Assembly: GCA_030998225.1 (NCBI GenBank)
Contig: JAPYXD010000754.1
Span: 2,294,001-2,358,000, forward strand
Length of the DNA: 64,000 nt
Direction of reading: 5' to 3'
Source of the DNA: Diplolepis rosae
Taxonomy: Eukaryota > Arthropoda > Insecta > Hymenoptera > Diplolepididae
The notes under the pieces are model-generated. The model was not told where the DNA came from, searched no databases, and was given only the letters and a program-made list of their open reading frames with translations. Positions 11,831 to 23,777 of the stretch are shown piece by piece (the first letter of the stretch is position 1; every line of letters begins with the position of its first letter). The translations under genes were made by a program, and so were the position numbers.

Positions 11831-12999
11831 TCCGGAATTTTTGAACGTCGCGCTTCGCGCTCGGTCTTGTGCTCTTCGCATACGTTTCAGTTTATTTCTT
11901 ATAATTTAATACTGAAGCTCAAACCAACTTAATGATATTAAAGATGATGTAAATTAGTCATCTTCTCAAATTCACTAAGTTTCTTTTTCAGATTAAGTGA
12001 AACAGGAAATTCAATTTACTTAAGGCTCTATCGGCCTTAAGGAACACATTCTCATCATGACACTCGCGCTTCGCGCTCGATTTTCTGTATGCATTTTTGT
12101 AACTTTTTAATAAATTACATGATTATTGATAAATTTATTTTCTTCCAAATCTTTTAAAAAGGAAAAACAATCGTAGACTTTATTTAAGGAAATGATTTTG
12201 CAGAACAACGCTTATTTCGTATCACATATTTTGGTGAAAAAAATCGAATTTATTTAATATTAAAAATCAAAACATAAAATATACATTCTGTCGAGAAATT
12301 TATCGATAAGAATGTATAGACCTTATTTAGCCAAACAATTTTCATCTCAAAGTTTTTTTTGAATTTCACATATTTTGTCTAAAAAAATGGAATTTTTGAA
12401 TTTTAATCGTATTTTTTGGAATTGAAACGAAAAATATATGTTTTATCAGAAACTGTGTGAGACAAAACTTGTAGATCTTTTTGAAACTAACAACTTTGTA
12501 TTCTTACGTTTTTTTCTTATTTTACATATTATTGTTAAAAAATTGAATTTTGGATTTTCAATAGTATTTTTTTTAATTAAAAAGAAAAATATACATCTTA
12601 TGAAAAAATGTTACAATTCAAATTTGTAGGACTTTATTTATTCAATAATATTGTATCATAACGTTTCTTCGTATCTCGTATAATTTAACTGGAAAATGGA
12701 ATTTTGATATTGACTTTTTTCGAATTTGAATATGCTGTAACATTTCTAATTTTGATTTAATCAAAAAATGTTATCAGGATAATTTTTAGAGATTTATGAG
12801 CACTATCAAAATCCAGTATTGAAATTTTTGATTTTTTCAAAAAATGATTTTCAAAAACACAAAAGTAGTGCTCAATCCCTCAATTTTGATTGGATGTGGC
12901 TGGTTAACGAACTTGTCCTTACTTTTTCGGCTCCGATAAAGTGTACCAAAGCTCAATTCAATCTGATAATTCTATCGAGAGTTATGCCGCACACGACCT

Positions 13000-13002
13000 A
13001 CT

Positions 13003-13032
<30 letters not shown>
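13000..13032. repeat. (CAGA)n microsatellite
   Basis: Eight tandem ACAG/CAGA tetranucleotides, lying in the inner element near its right side. Confidence 0.9.
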
Positions 13033-13033
<1 letters not shown>

Positions 13034-13652
13034 CTTTCGTAAAAACCATTTTTTCTGACTCAGGGGGTCTCAAAACGTAAAGATTTGATGAAAATTTCGA
13101 AAGTCATTTTTCACATAAAACCAATACCTTCTCATCCATGATGAGAATGTAAAAAAGATCGAAAATCCTACTGATTTTTAGTAAAAATAAATATAATAAT
13201 ACTAAATTTTACAATGAAAAGTTTCTCCGTGTGAAAAATGCTTCGGGACGTGAGCCACTTTACAAAAATGGCAAACTTTATGCAGTTAGCGTTTTCCAGA
13301 GAAAGGAAGACGCTCGAGTCAGAGGACCGTTTCCTATGACAAAGTAGGCTAAGTGCATTTCGTTTGATTTTGTTAATCATCGACTACATTCGGGGAGAAT
13401 CATTTGTTTCAGTAATACATAAAAGAAATTTCAAATTTACAAGTAAACTCGTCAACTTTTACTATTTTCATATTATTTCTAATAGAGTTTCTACATATCC
13501 GTACTTTAATTTTTGAATATCATTCTGAAATAATACTTAAAAAGCTAAAAAATGCATTTCAAGGCTACAGCGAAATGTCAGTTAACTTTTTTCGTACAAA
13601 GTATTGGAGGCGGTTTTTGGGCGCCGTTTCTAGAAAAAAAGGCTAAGTGACA

Positions 13653-14359
13653 TTAAGGGGGACTTCCAGCTTATGCGTTCCAAATAATCGAATTTTTTAA
13701 TGCATTTTTCGAATCTAAGAACTATCGAAAATGGACTCCCAAAAGGATATTAAGAGAAAAATGCCGCTTTCAGAGTTACAAAGTTTTAAAGATGATTAGA
13801 CTTTAAAATTTAACTTTAAACGCGTTTTTCTCAAAACTATTTTTTTCGAAACTGTAACCACAATTACAAGAAAAGTATTTGGTGAATAAAGCTCATTTTT
13901 GAACTGAATATTCATTGAACATGCCTCTTCTGTTCGGGATGATAGATTCATTTTACTTTCATTTTTCGCACTTTTATAACTAAATGAACTATCGAAAATA
14001 GGCCAAAAAATTCATTTTTATTTTCAGATAGGTGCCATTTCAAAATTTTGGAAAACGTATATACCAAACAAAAGCCAACACGCTACTGATTAAAACTGTG
14101 TTGCGCTTTTTTGTATCAGTCGATCTGGGATGCTAAAATCATGGTCACATTTTGGCTCCAACTTTCCGACAAGGTCACGTTCAAGAATGACTATACCGCG
14201 AAAAGTTTTTTCGAACTTTTCATGTAAATATATTTTTTATCTTGAGGTATAAACAAACAACATGCAAAAAAAATCATTGTGATATCTTATGCCATTCTGT
14301 AGAAAAAAATATTTAATTTTGGCCCAAAAACCGAGTCACAAGTTGGAAGTCCCCCTTAA
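13653..14359. mobile_element. TTAA-flanked piggyBac-type MITE
   Basis: The termini read TTAA-GGGGGACTTCCA and TGGAAGTCCCCC-TTAA, with the TTAA at each side being the expected piggyBac-type target duplication. It is about 700 bp with no transposase. The assignment rests on the TTAA target and short GC-rich terminal repeats. Confidence 0.75.
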
Positions 14360-14609
14360 CGCTCTTTTACCAAGTATTTTCACGATGCAAAAACCGTTAA
14401 TTGTATTTTTCAATATTTAAAAAATTAAAATTTTGCATTATTTTTCTTCTACGTTTAAACTGCACCTAAATTTACAAAGTCCCGATTAAAAATTGAGCAG
14501 AACCTAATAAGATGCCACGTTTTTTGATAAAAAAAAGTTTTTGGTCTTTTTCTCAGTTTCAATCGAAATGCAGTTAACGGTTCTTTTACTTTGGACGGCA
14601 GATATATAG

Positions 14610-15263
14610 TGCAGCAAATCATGAAGAAATATGCAAAGAAGATAGAAAATTCCTTTAAATCGTGAAAGGTGTTTCGAACACTGATTTCAATAATACACTG
14701 GATTGAAAATTTAATGTGATGTTTCATATATAATCGTGTCCTTGTGAAAAAATGTTTTTGTGTGGTAGTAAATAGCCATAGCGGTATACACTACTACAAT
14801 AATTAAAAAATATTATTTTACACAAACACTATTAAACACAGACATGGCGGTATATTATTCAATTAACACAAACCAAATAGAGTCAAGTCAAGTGTTAAAA
14901 GGCCGTTTGCACTGGATGCACCCAATCCAGTTTATTATACAGTTCAGTAGTTCTGATTCAATAAATATTTAAGAGAATAACTTTACCTTGAACATTAGTT
15001 AGAGCGATTGGTTGACCCCGTACTGGTAAAAAAACGAAGATTACATACCTGTAACAGAAAATTATTGAAATTAAGGCCTTAAAATTTCTAGACATAAGCT
15101 TTCAGAGGGTATAAAAAGTATAATTTATTAGTCTTTTTTATTATTATTTGATTAAATTAATGAAAAATTCTATTAAAATTTATCATATTTGATTATTTCA
15201 TATTTGCATTTTTACAATATTAGTAAAAAAAGTGATTAGTATTGAAAATAATCTTTTAGTATA
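14610..15263. other. No gene seen
   Basis: AT-rich sequence between the nested complex and the MITE cluster. Nothing recognised. Confidence 0.45.
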
Positions 15264-15514
15264 CACGGAGAAAAATGGATTATAAAATATAATATCCAGG
15301 TCCAATGACTATAAGACAGCTATTCAAATTATAAAAAATATAATCTCGATTACAAGCGGTATAATGTTAGGACATAGAATAAATTATAGGCTACGTCAAT
15401 TATAATCTGGATTATGTTTTTCATAATCTAGATTATACTGTTTATAATATAAATGTCTGTCCCATAGTCACTGGACCTGGATATTAAATTTTATATAATC
15501 TATTTTTCCCCATG
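15264..15514. mobile_element. MITE, CACGGAGAAAAAT termini
   Basis: The left end CACGGAGAAAAATGGATTAT follows a TA at 15262-15263. The right end is the imperfect reverse complement, and both sub-ends carry the CCAGGTCCA(A/G)TGACTAT motif in opposite orientations. About 251 bp, non-coding. Confidence 0.75.
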
Positions 15515-16123
15515 CAAAATTAAAGTTTGAGAACCGGATTTGACAAAAGTACGGGCCGTTTATACAAAAGATTTGTAAATATTTAAATTTGTGTACTTTC
15601 CAATTTAAACGTGTCAAGATTGAAAAACCTTTAAATTTGGATTTCTTAAAAATTGAATTATTTGAAAGACAAAAGCTTTCAACAAAGATTCGAACACGGA
15701 AAAAAATGTATAGTTGTGATAACCCCAAAATAGTCGGCTTTGAGCCAAAAACTTATATTAATTTAGAAAAAAGTTTGATTGATGCAACATAAATTTGGTA
15801 GAATCCGTCAAATAAATTCATTCATACACAGTTTACCACAGTTTACCAAAGTTTTGTTTGTTTCACTTTATCTTTGATCGTTTCAATAAATTTTGTAAAT
15901 ATTTCTGTCAAGTTGTTTTGTAAATTTGATAATTTGATAGTCTTGGCCAAAAGTATTCTTTGAATCAATCAATATTTTGTTGAATGAAACAAAATTTGAT
16001 CAAAAAATTTTATATTTTTGTAAATCCGGAAAAAGTTTGTTCGAATTGTACGTAATTTCTTTCTAAGTGTTAGTCGGCTCAGTCATATAATAATTTTTAG
16101 TAGCTATTGAGTTAAACTCTTTA
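15515..16123. other. No gene seen
   Basis: AT-rich spacer. A 67-codon frame here has no protein-like composition. Confidence 0.45.
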
Positions 16124-16363
16124 CACTGAAAAAAAAAATTCGACGATACAAACATAATTATGGTTCCTTGACCGATATTATATTGAAGATTTACCGAAAA
16201 CCAAGGTTTGCTTGTATCAGTTCAGCCTGTATGTGTATTCCAACCATATGAATTACTATTGCAGCAATATTTTTGGTTAACTGTCAAATATATTTTGTTG
16301 AATTACTTATAAACATTCAGCTATATTCATATGGCTGATAAATCCCAAGCATTTTTTTCAGTG
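16124..16363. mobile_element. MITE, TA-flanked CACTGAAAAAA termini
   Basis: Ends CACTGAAAAAAAA and TTTTTTTCAGTG with a TA on both outer sides (16122-16123, 16364-16365). About 240 bp, non-coding. Confidence 0.75.
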
Positions 16364-16392
16364 TATAAATATAATTGTGGGAATGTTGAATG

Positions 16393-17129
16393 CACCCAGA
16401 AAAAAAATATATTTGAACTAACCAAATCATTTTGTTAAGTAAAGCAAGGTTTTGACAGAATGGAACAAAATTTGCTTAAATCAGAAGAAATTTGGTTCAA
16501 TCAATCAAAATATTTGTTTGACTCAACCCAATTATAGTCAAACAAACTTCCTTTCGTTGCATTAACCAAATGCTTTTTGAAATATATAATAAGCAAATTA
16601 TATGGTTGAATTAAACAAAATTCAAGTGATTCAAATAACAATTTTTTCTCTTAATTCAAACAAAAGATTTATTTGAATTAAATAACATTTGTTTAAATCA
16701 AATAAATCTTTCTTTGAAATAAAGAAATTATTGCTTTCGTACATGGTCAAAGATATAATTTGTTTTATTTAAGGCAAAAAATTATTTGATTTGAACCAAT
16801 TTTTATTCGGTTCAAAGATACTTTGTTCGAATGGAATAGATTATATTTTATTCAAATAGATCATTTGTTTAGATCATAAAAAGTCTTTCAAACAAATAAT
16901 TTTCATTGATTTAATTAATATTTTTTCTGAATCAGCATTTCTGCCAAAAGTATGTATATCATAGATTCAAATCAATATGCTACAGAACTGTTACAATGAG
17001 AAAACAGTTTCTTTGAATCAAGGAAATATTTCTTTGAATTAAAGAAAGTTTTGATAACTCAAAAAAACTTCCCACAATTCAAAGAAATTTTTTCTTTGAC
17101 TGTATATCAAAGAAACTGTTTTCTGGGTG
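16393..17129. mobile_element. MITE, CACCCAGAAAA termini, heptad-like internal repeats
   Basis: Ends CACCCAGAAAA and TTTTCTGGGTG, followed by TA. The interior consists of many variants of TTTGATTCAAA and its complement, so the whole 737 bp is close to self-complementary. It has no open frame. Confidence 0.7.
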
Positions 17130-17170
17130 TAGCATATTTATTGGTTCTTGTAATATATTTTTATGATTTA

Positions 17171-17552
17171 CGCTGAGAAAAAAGATTTGATTGAATGAAA
17201 GAAAATAATATGTTTGGAAGGTTTTTTTTTATTTAAGCAAAAGATTTATTTGAATAAAATAACAGTTGTTTAATTTAAATAAAATATCTTTGGGCCAAGT
17301 AAATATTTGTTTAATTCAAATGAATTTTTCTTCAAAACAAAGGAATTAATACATTGATATATGGTCAAAGATACAATTTGTTTGATATATGGCACAAATT
17401 TATTTTTTTAAAATAAATTTTCATTTGGTTCAAAGATACTTTGTTTGTATCAACCAAATTTTATTTAATCCAAATAAATCATTTCTTTGAATCAAAGAAA
17501 GTCTTTCAAACAAATAATTTTCTTTGATACAATCAAATATTTTTTCTGAGTG
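17171..17552. mobile_element. 382-bp MITE, CGCTGAGAAAAAAGATTTG termini
   Basis: TA lies on both sides (17169-17170, 17553-17554). The left end GCTGAGAAAAAAGATTTGAT mirrors the right end. It is the same length and family as 61779-62160. Internal TTTGATT/AATCAAA repeats make most of it a hairpin. Confidence 0.8.
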
Positions 17553-17680
17553 TAATAATATACATGCTTTTAGCAGAAAAGTTATTGATTCAATAGCATT
17601 TCTTTTATGAATTTGATTTTCAACCCTTTAAATAAGTATCACAATATTTTTGTTAAGCACATTTTAGGGCTTGGAAAAAC

Positions 17681-17880
17681 TGAACAACATGATGTTGGTA
17701 ATTGCAATTACAGTCTCTACCGTTACTCAAATCTTATATAATAACAAAAATGTGTCAAAAATCTGTCTTGTAAAAAAATGTATTTTAGTTATTAATTTTA
17801 AATTAATTAGTTGAGTTTGAAATTTTTAAAAATAGCCTCACAGGCTACCATTGTAATTACCAACGTCACGTCGTTCAATT
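17681..17880. repeat. Short inverted-repeat element
   Basis: TGAACAACATGATGTTGGTA at 17681 mirrors 17849-17880 with several mismatches; the shared core is GTTGGTAATT(G/A)CAAT. About 200 bp, immediately upstream of the exon at 17945. Confidence 0.6.
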
Positions 17881-17944
17881 GATCCATGGCCTTAATGCTA
17901 CAAAAATGGAATGATCAGATGATGAATTTGTTTTTTTTTTTTAG

Positions 17945-18136
17945 TTGGAGTTGAGGCACATAGTGGCAATAAGGTGTCCAAGAGGGCAAAGCCTCTGGAC
18001 CCAGACGAAGATGACTATTACTATGATGACGACGTAGAGCAGAGGAACAACCCAACGAACGAGGCGCCAGCGGTGCCACCCGGATTCTTGAGTCCGTCAG
18101 TACGAGAGTATCTGGATCTCGGTAAATCGATACCCG
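17945..18136 (+). CDS. Internal exon of an unrecognised acidic Tyr/Pro-rich protein
   Basis: A 192-bp exon bounded by a long T-rich tract ending in AG at 17944 and a strong donor GTACGT at 18137. Two bases complete a codon at the start and one base is left at the end, so the exon is phase 1-1 and symmetric: it can be skipped without a frame change. The translation begins GVEAHSGNKVSKRAKP, continues with an acidic Tyr cluster (DPDEDDYYYDDDVE), a Pro-rich linker (NEAPAVPPG) and FLSPSVREYLDLGKSIP. The acidic Tyr cluster could be a tyrosine-sulfation type site in a secreted or matrix protein, but that is inference. GC content is above its surroundings. No neighbouring exon of the same gene was found, so the flanking introns are long. 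An alternative donor GTAAAC lies four bases further. Confidence 0.75.
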
Positions 18137-18764
18137 GTACGTAAACAAGATCATCTTCAGCAAAGTCTTCCCTTTGAACATTGCCACATTTTCTCATTCT
18201 CGTTCTCCTTCCTTCTCAGCCCCTTAATCTCAAAATACGTTTTTGAAATAGAGTGGAACTCCTCTCAACAACAAAGTGTGCCTCAGCTTTCTAAGCACAA
18301 ATTACAACAAGAAGAAGTAAAGGGAAATTCCAAAGCTTCGCTAAGAAACTTGTTCAGAAGCGAAGCGTCACGTGTACCGCTCATCTTTTTCTACTTTTTT
18401 GAATACCGGAAACTTGTGCTGGGATGTTCACGCACAAATGCAATCCTTTAATCATAAAAACTTTAGAAAATGTTCACCAATTTTTATTTACTTGAATTTG
18501 CCCTGATTTTAATTATAGCCAAATTGGAAATAGAATTAAATTTTGTTTTCACGAGTTCGACTGTTTAAAAGAGCATACAGAAAATCATTCGGGGTAAAGA
18601 TTTAGATAAATAAAGATAATAATGTGGGGTAAAGCAAATAAAATCGTATGTACGTAGATCACTCGATAAATTTTGCGACTCCGAGCAATGCCAAAGGGGA
18701 ATTAGGTGAGGATGAGATAAATGAATAGAGTGTGGAAAAAGATTAGGGTACGGAGAGACTCGAT
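18137..18764. other. Probable intron sequence, no feature
   Basis: Follows the exon donor. Less AT-rich near 18160-18420, without a protein-like frame. Confidence 0.5.
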
Positions 18765-19165
18765 TAGGCATTTTCACTTCCATGAACAGCTAACTCCACT
18801 TCGTCGAATACTGGGGGAATTGTTTTCATTGGTAATATACATAAAGGGATCTTATTTTTTAATTTTTGCAATAAACTGCAATAAATCTTTGATACAATTT
18901 TACTGGTTAAAATATCTTTAATTATACAAAAAAAATTAAACTGAACAATAAATTTGACTAATTTTGACAAATTTGTCACTTCAATAATTTTATTACATAG
19001 TTTAATTCCTTTTGCATAATAGAATATATTTTCACTGATAAAATTTTTTTGAAAAAAACTTTTTTACTGCAGAAATTTGAAAATAAGATCCTCTCTTATA
19101 CATTTCCAATGAAAGCAATTGCCTTAGCGTTCGATGAAGTGAAGTTAGCTCTTAATGAAGTGTAA
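18765..19165. repeat. Inverted-repeat element, about 140-bp arms
   Basis: 18780-18910 mirrors 19030-19160. Landmarks are AGCTAACT(C/T)CACTTC, AATTG(T/C)TTTCATTGG and GGATCTTATTTT. No coding capacity. Confidence 0.65.
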
Positions 19166-20304
19166 GTACTTAAGGAAGCTCGACCCATCGACGTAACCTC
19201 AAACTAAAGAACAGTTTATAGAAGTAAGAAAAGTAGAAGTAAAATTAATTTCAATGCATTTTTAATTGGGTCAAAATTACATTTACAATAATAGTTATTT
19301 AAAATTTTGTGTTTTATCTTTATTTTTACTGAAAATTTGTCATTTTTAACTAATTTTAATCAACAATAGCTCATTTTGTTCCTTGGAACATTTTCTAAAA
19401 TATTTTTCATTAAATTAGATGGTTAGGTTCGAAATTTTTTCATTGAAGATAATTTGTTTAGAAACTCTACACAGAACAAAATTTTTTTATTCAATGATTC
19501 CTAAACAAATTATTTTGAATAAAATCCAACGAATAGAATTATAGAAAATTGTAGATTTTATGTGAAATATAGACGAATATAGGAAGATAATTTTTTCAAA
19601 CGGAATTTCAAGCTCGTTCTACTTTCTAATGAAAATTAATTAAGAAAAACGGTCATAATCATCACCAAGTATTTATATATTTTATTTTTCAATACTGTTC
19701 CAGCATCCGAGTAAAAATAGTCAAAACAGGGTCTGAATAAAAGAAGAAGAAGTTACTGCTATATTATTAATTGAAGCTGATATAAAAGCGATAATAGAAA
19801 CAGAAGTTTCATTTTCAGCAAAATAGAAGATGTCCTGCATGTAAAATTCTTCCTCCTTCAACGAAGTTTTTACATACAGGTGTAGATTTCGTGAAATCAC
19901 AAATTTGAGCTATTTTTATTTTTAATGTTTAGACTAATTTTCAATGTTTTTACAAGAGTCTTTTGAGAAATTTACCTACTCTCGACAGCCATATTGCTTT
20001 TTGCTGCCAGTGGCGCCCTCGAGATTTCAGATTCCAATATCAAATTTTGTCATCGTCTCCGGATTCTTTACCAAGAAAGATGGCAAAAATCCATAATTCA
20101 ATAGTTAAACATTCTCACAAGTATTCTTAATAATTCTGGTTTTCTCTTTAAGATAATACTACTTGGTATCGGATGCCTCTCTATGTGCGATTTTGGTTTG
20201 TTCTTCAAGGTAAAAGAACAGCTGAAAGAAAAACGTTATGTCACTGAAAACCACCTAATCGCAACTTGGGACAAGGCCTGTGCCGATCTTCCACTTGAAA
20301 AGTG
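19166..20304. other. No gene seen
   Basis: AT-rich intronic or intergenic DNA. A 71-codon frame at 20183-20398 runs into the following element and has no recognisable domain. Confidence 0.4.
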
Positions 20305-21439
20305 CACGGAAAAAATATGTCGCTTAAAATTTAACAGACTATTCGAAGAGTCGTGGACAGAAAGTAAAATCGGAGAAAGTCTTGTAAGGTTTCAATGACT
20401 TTTAGGAAATAGTAGAAAAAAGTCGACTAACTTTTAGAAAACCAGGTCGAAGAAAAAAAGTCGCGTATTTACTATTATAAAAGTATTTTAAACACTAATT
20501 GATCTTTTCTAAGAAGTAATGAAAAGTTTCATAATCTTTGGATTCATTTGTCATAGATTTTAAAAGACTATCGAATAATTTGACATGAAAGTAATTCAAA
20601 CAAATAGTTTTGTAAATTGTATTCTAAAGTCCATCAGATTTTATATGCCGTCTTCTAAAATTTCTTCGACAGTCGCAAAAAGCGATGCGCAGAAACGTAA
20701 TTCGTAGCATCGCACAGCAGACAATGCAGCTCAGCTTTATGTTTTTGTAATAATTTTGGTTAGATTTTGAGATTACGTGTCGTTTGGTTTCGTTTGAATC
20801 TGGATTGAAGCGTACATTGAAGAATTAGTTCCGAGTAAGTATATGTTTACCTTCATAAAGTGTATTACGTAAAATTTGAAATTTATCTATTATTTTAGAT
20901 TTGCCTTCAAACTCTGAATGTGATCCAAATATTTTACACAAGTCTCCATGACATGTAACGCATATGCGGGTTAAGGCGTGCGATTAGAATTAGGTTAGGA
21001 TGCGTGCGTGCGTGCGAGCGTTCGATTCTCGGTGCTGCGAAGTGTTTATAAAAAATTGCGTTTCTGTAATGTACAGTGTTAAATATAATGGTAAGTTCAT
21101 ATTAGGATTATATAGGTAATGTAAAAGTGAAAAATAATTAACTATATAAGTGCAGGATCATATCACAGAAAATAATATTTTCCTTTTTACACTGTTCAAA
21201 ATTTTCTTCGACTGTCACTTAGACTTTCGATGCCTGGTTTAGAGACAATGGAACCCAACCCACGGTGTTTTAAATTTTCCGCGACTGTCACTTAAACTTT
21301 CGAATTTACGTTTTACATTTTCAGCGACTATCTATCATATTCTTCAATAAGGAGGCTCATAATGTTTAGTCGACTTTCTAACCTATCCACGAGTATTATA
21401 CAAAGTCGATGACTTTTTAAGCGACAAATTTTTTCCGTG
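20305..21439. mobile_element. 1.1-kb element with CACGGAAAAAAT termini and GTCGACT repeats
   Basis: The left end CACGGAAAAAATATGTCGCT mirrors the right end AAGCGACAAATTTTTTCCGTG. Subterminal motifs AAGTCGACT, AGTCGC and GACTTT occur repeatedly on both sides, as expected for transposase-binding repeats. No transposase frame is present. Confidence 0.65.
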
Positions 21440-21573
21440 TGGGATTGATTGGTTCTTTCGTATGCATAAGATTGTGGCGAAAAATACTTTGAAAAAGGAT
21501 TTATGGCCGAAACGTTTGCCTTTATATCTCTTTAATATGTTTCCTGCCTTTTTTATACCTATAATATTTTTCC

Positions 21574-21862
21574 TTAACCCTCATCGTACAATCCTCAAAA
21601 AACTTCCATAATGTACGTATGGGGTGAGGCTAACCCCACCCAACTTTGATTGTTTATCTCTTTTGTTCTAATAGGTCAATCTATTTGGTTTCTTTTTAAA
21701 TGAAGGAAAATTTCATCAGGAAATACGATGATTACTGTTAAATCACTGTTTTGTTTAAATTATGTATGTTCTTTCTCGAAATATGAAGACACCTTTGAAA
21801 TTTTTTTGAAAAAACAAAAGGTAGTGAGGTTAGCATAACCCCAATTGTATGATGAGGGTTAA
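21574..21862. mobile_element. TTAA-flanked MITE, CCCTCATC termini
   Basis: The termini read TTAACCCTCATCGTACAAT and ATTGTATGATGAGGGTTAA. 289 bp including both TTAA copies; piggyBac-type by target site. Confidence 0.75.
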
Positions 21863-23204
21863 TTATTGATTTCTAATGGAAAGGAGCTGACCTAATGCCA
21901 ATACAAAAATACTATAACGATTTTAAATTTAGGTCAAGATAAAGACTAGACATGAATACAAACATGTCACGGAACTAAAAAATAGACTTGAGCCGTGAGA
22001 CTTCACCATAATTTTTTAGTAATTGTAACACATTTTTGTTTCAGTGTGACATTTTTGCCAATTCTGCAATACCAATTCAATAAATATAGCTTTACAGTGA
22101 GCATGAAAATGTTTTCCTTCCCAAAGAAAAGTCTTTAAAGAAGATAAGCTTCTGCACTTCTTAATCTGAAAACCGAAAACTGTCTTTATCCTCTTTCCAA
22201 TTTTCCTCAAGGAACGTATTGATCCGTTTACACCAGCGATCAAAAATAAGATCATATAAAACCAGATTTTCATTCGCTTCAACGCCAGATCCATCGTATC
22301 ATTCTAAAATCTATCCTCTTTGGCAATGACGGACGAAGATCCTTCCCTTTCCTCATAGTCCGCTCTTTCTCTCTCTATATATCTTTTAACTCATAATTTC
22401 TATCTCGCTTTCTCAGTTCTTCTCTGTCACTTTTACGTTTCCGTGCCAGCCATCGTCATAAAGTCAGCCAAGCGTACGGGACGAAGCAGCTATTCCTCTT
22501 CGGTGTACGACATGGAAGCGCGTAGGCTAGGTTAGGTTTGTGTGGATAGAGGTCGCGCGGAAGATGGAGGCGTTGAGAAAGAAAGGGTAAGATTATGGGT
22601 TGAGATCGTGAGGTGAGTTGATGGGGGAAGAGGATTCTCTCTGTTTGCAAGGAGACTCTAGAGCTTCGAGCTCCTGGATTCCGGGCTCGGGTATTTCATT
22701 ATATCCCATCTGAGTGCCACAAGGCTTCCTGCTGCAGTGGCGCGACCTTTCTAGAGATTGAGAACCGTTAAGTCAATGAGATAAGTTTACCCTGCCATAT
22801 TGATTCAATGCAAACACCCCTCGCCCCTTCTACATTATTCCACTGCGTTGCGCACCCCTCGTGATGCTCATCCCCATCCTTGATAGCCTTTGACACAACC
22901 AGCCCACACAATCAGGTCCCTCTTCAAGAAAGGACATATGCAGAGACTATGGCCAAGTTTCTCTAGGTAAACTAACACCTTCGCCGGCAAATATCTCAAC
23001 ATTAATTTTAACACATCTCTACGTAGTGAACTGTCACTTTTTATTGGTAGAGTATTGTAAAAAGGAGAATCTCATTTCTCGGGGTATCTTTTTATTCTCA
23101 GGAATATACATTTGGCCGAAAAATTAATGTTCTTCAAGTCTAGAATCTTAAACATGAAATGGGCGGTCTTATTTTCCGTTTCGGGGACAGTATTTGTGAT
23201 AAAA
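21863..23204. other. Unique, partly GC-richer sequence; no gene seen
   Basis: 22300-22990 is clearly less AT-rich, with a pyrimidine-rich tract near 22320-22440. Both strands were checked for splice-bounded frames and none was convincing. It could be intronic regulatory DNA of the gene carrying the exon at 17945; this is speculation. Confidence 0.4.
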
Positions 23205-23777
23205 TGAGCCCTCGGGAAGATGAACTCGCCGCGCGCTCGAAAAAAGGGGAAAAGGATTGTCCACTTTCTAAAATTTAAGTAAAAAAAAAGTTGTAAAAAT
23301 TCAAAATAAAAAAATATAAGCTGATAGAGCTTTTCAAAATACCATTTTTATTCCTCAAGTATTTTTTAGTCCAACATGATTATAAACGAAAGAAAAATAT
23401 AAAAGGTATTTTTTGAATAACCTAAAATCAATGTTTCAGAAAACATAAATTGCAATTTCTCGGTAAGTACTGCACGCAATGGATTAAATTTTGCGTATTT
23501 TCATTCAGTATTTATTGCTGATGCCGAATAATCATTTAAAAACAATAAATACTATCAACATTTGATAATATTCAATAACAAATCAATACCTGTCAATTCT
23601 TTTTTTTTCGCGATTCGGAGTGAAAAAGTGACGGATAATTTTATGTTTCGAAAAATATGAAGTGGCAAAGTTATTTATTTGTATTTAAGGAATTTTTTCG
23701 GAAAATTTCAAATTATCCGTACTAAAAATAAAGAATTGAGAGGGTTGATTGTAAAAAGCGCGCGACGCACGAAGCGC

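Larger units (their letters stand above)
10673..13233. mobile_element. Inner element with CACAGAGAAA/CACGGAGAAA termini
   Basis: The left end (CACAGAGAAAG then TTTTCATTGTAAAATCTAGT) matches the reverse complement of the right end at about 13186-13233 (ACTAAATTTTACAATGAAAA then GTTTCTCCGTGTG). The termini resemble the CAC(T/G)GAGAAAAA family used by many small elements in this window. It carries the foldback at 11134-11830 and repeats with CGCGCTTCGCGCTCG palindromes (about 11848 and 12065). No coding capacity. Confidence 0.6.
10384..14609. mobile_element. Outer inverted-repeat element of a nested complex
   Basis: The terminal repeat at 10384-10419 (TCTGCCGTCCAAAGTAAAAG and onward to AACCGTTAACT) is the near-perfect reverse complement of 14572-14609. 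Everything between is other repeats: an inner element (10673-13233), a foldback inside that, and a TTAA-flanked element (13653-14359). No transposase frame remains. TIR-driven mobility of the outer unit is inferred only from the ends. Confidence 0.65.

Noticed and set aside
20183..20398. 71-codon frame beginning MCDFGLFFKVKEQ
   Set aside because: Runs into the terminus of the 20305-21439 element; no splice context or domain and AT-rich composition. Left as unsupported.
22456..22650. Possible exon in the GC-richer stretch at 22.3-23.0 kb
   Set aside because: No splice-bounded frame with convincing protein composition on either strand.
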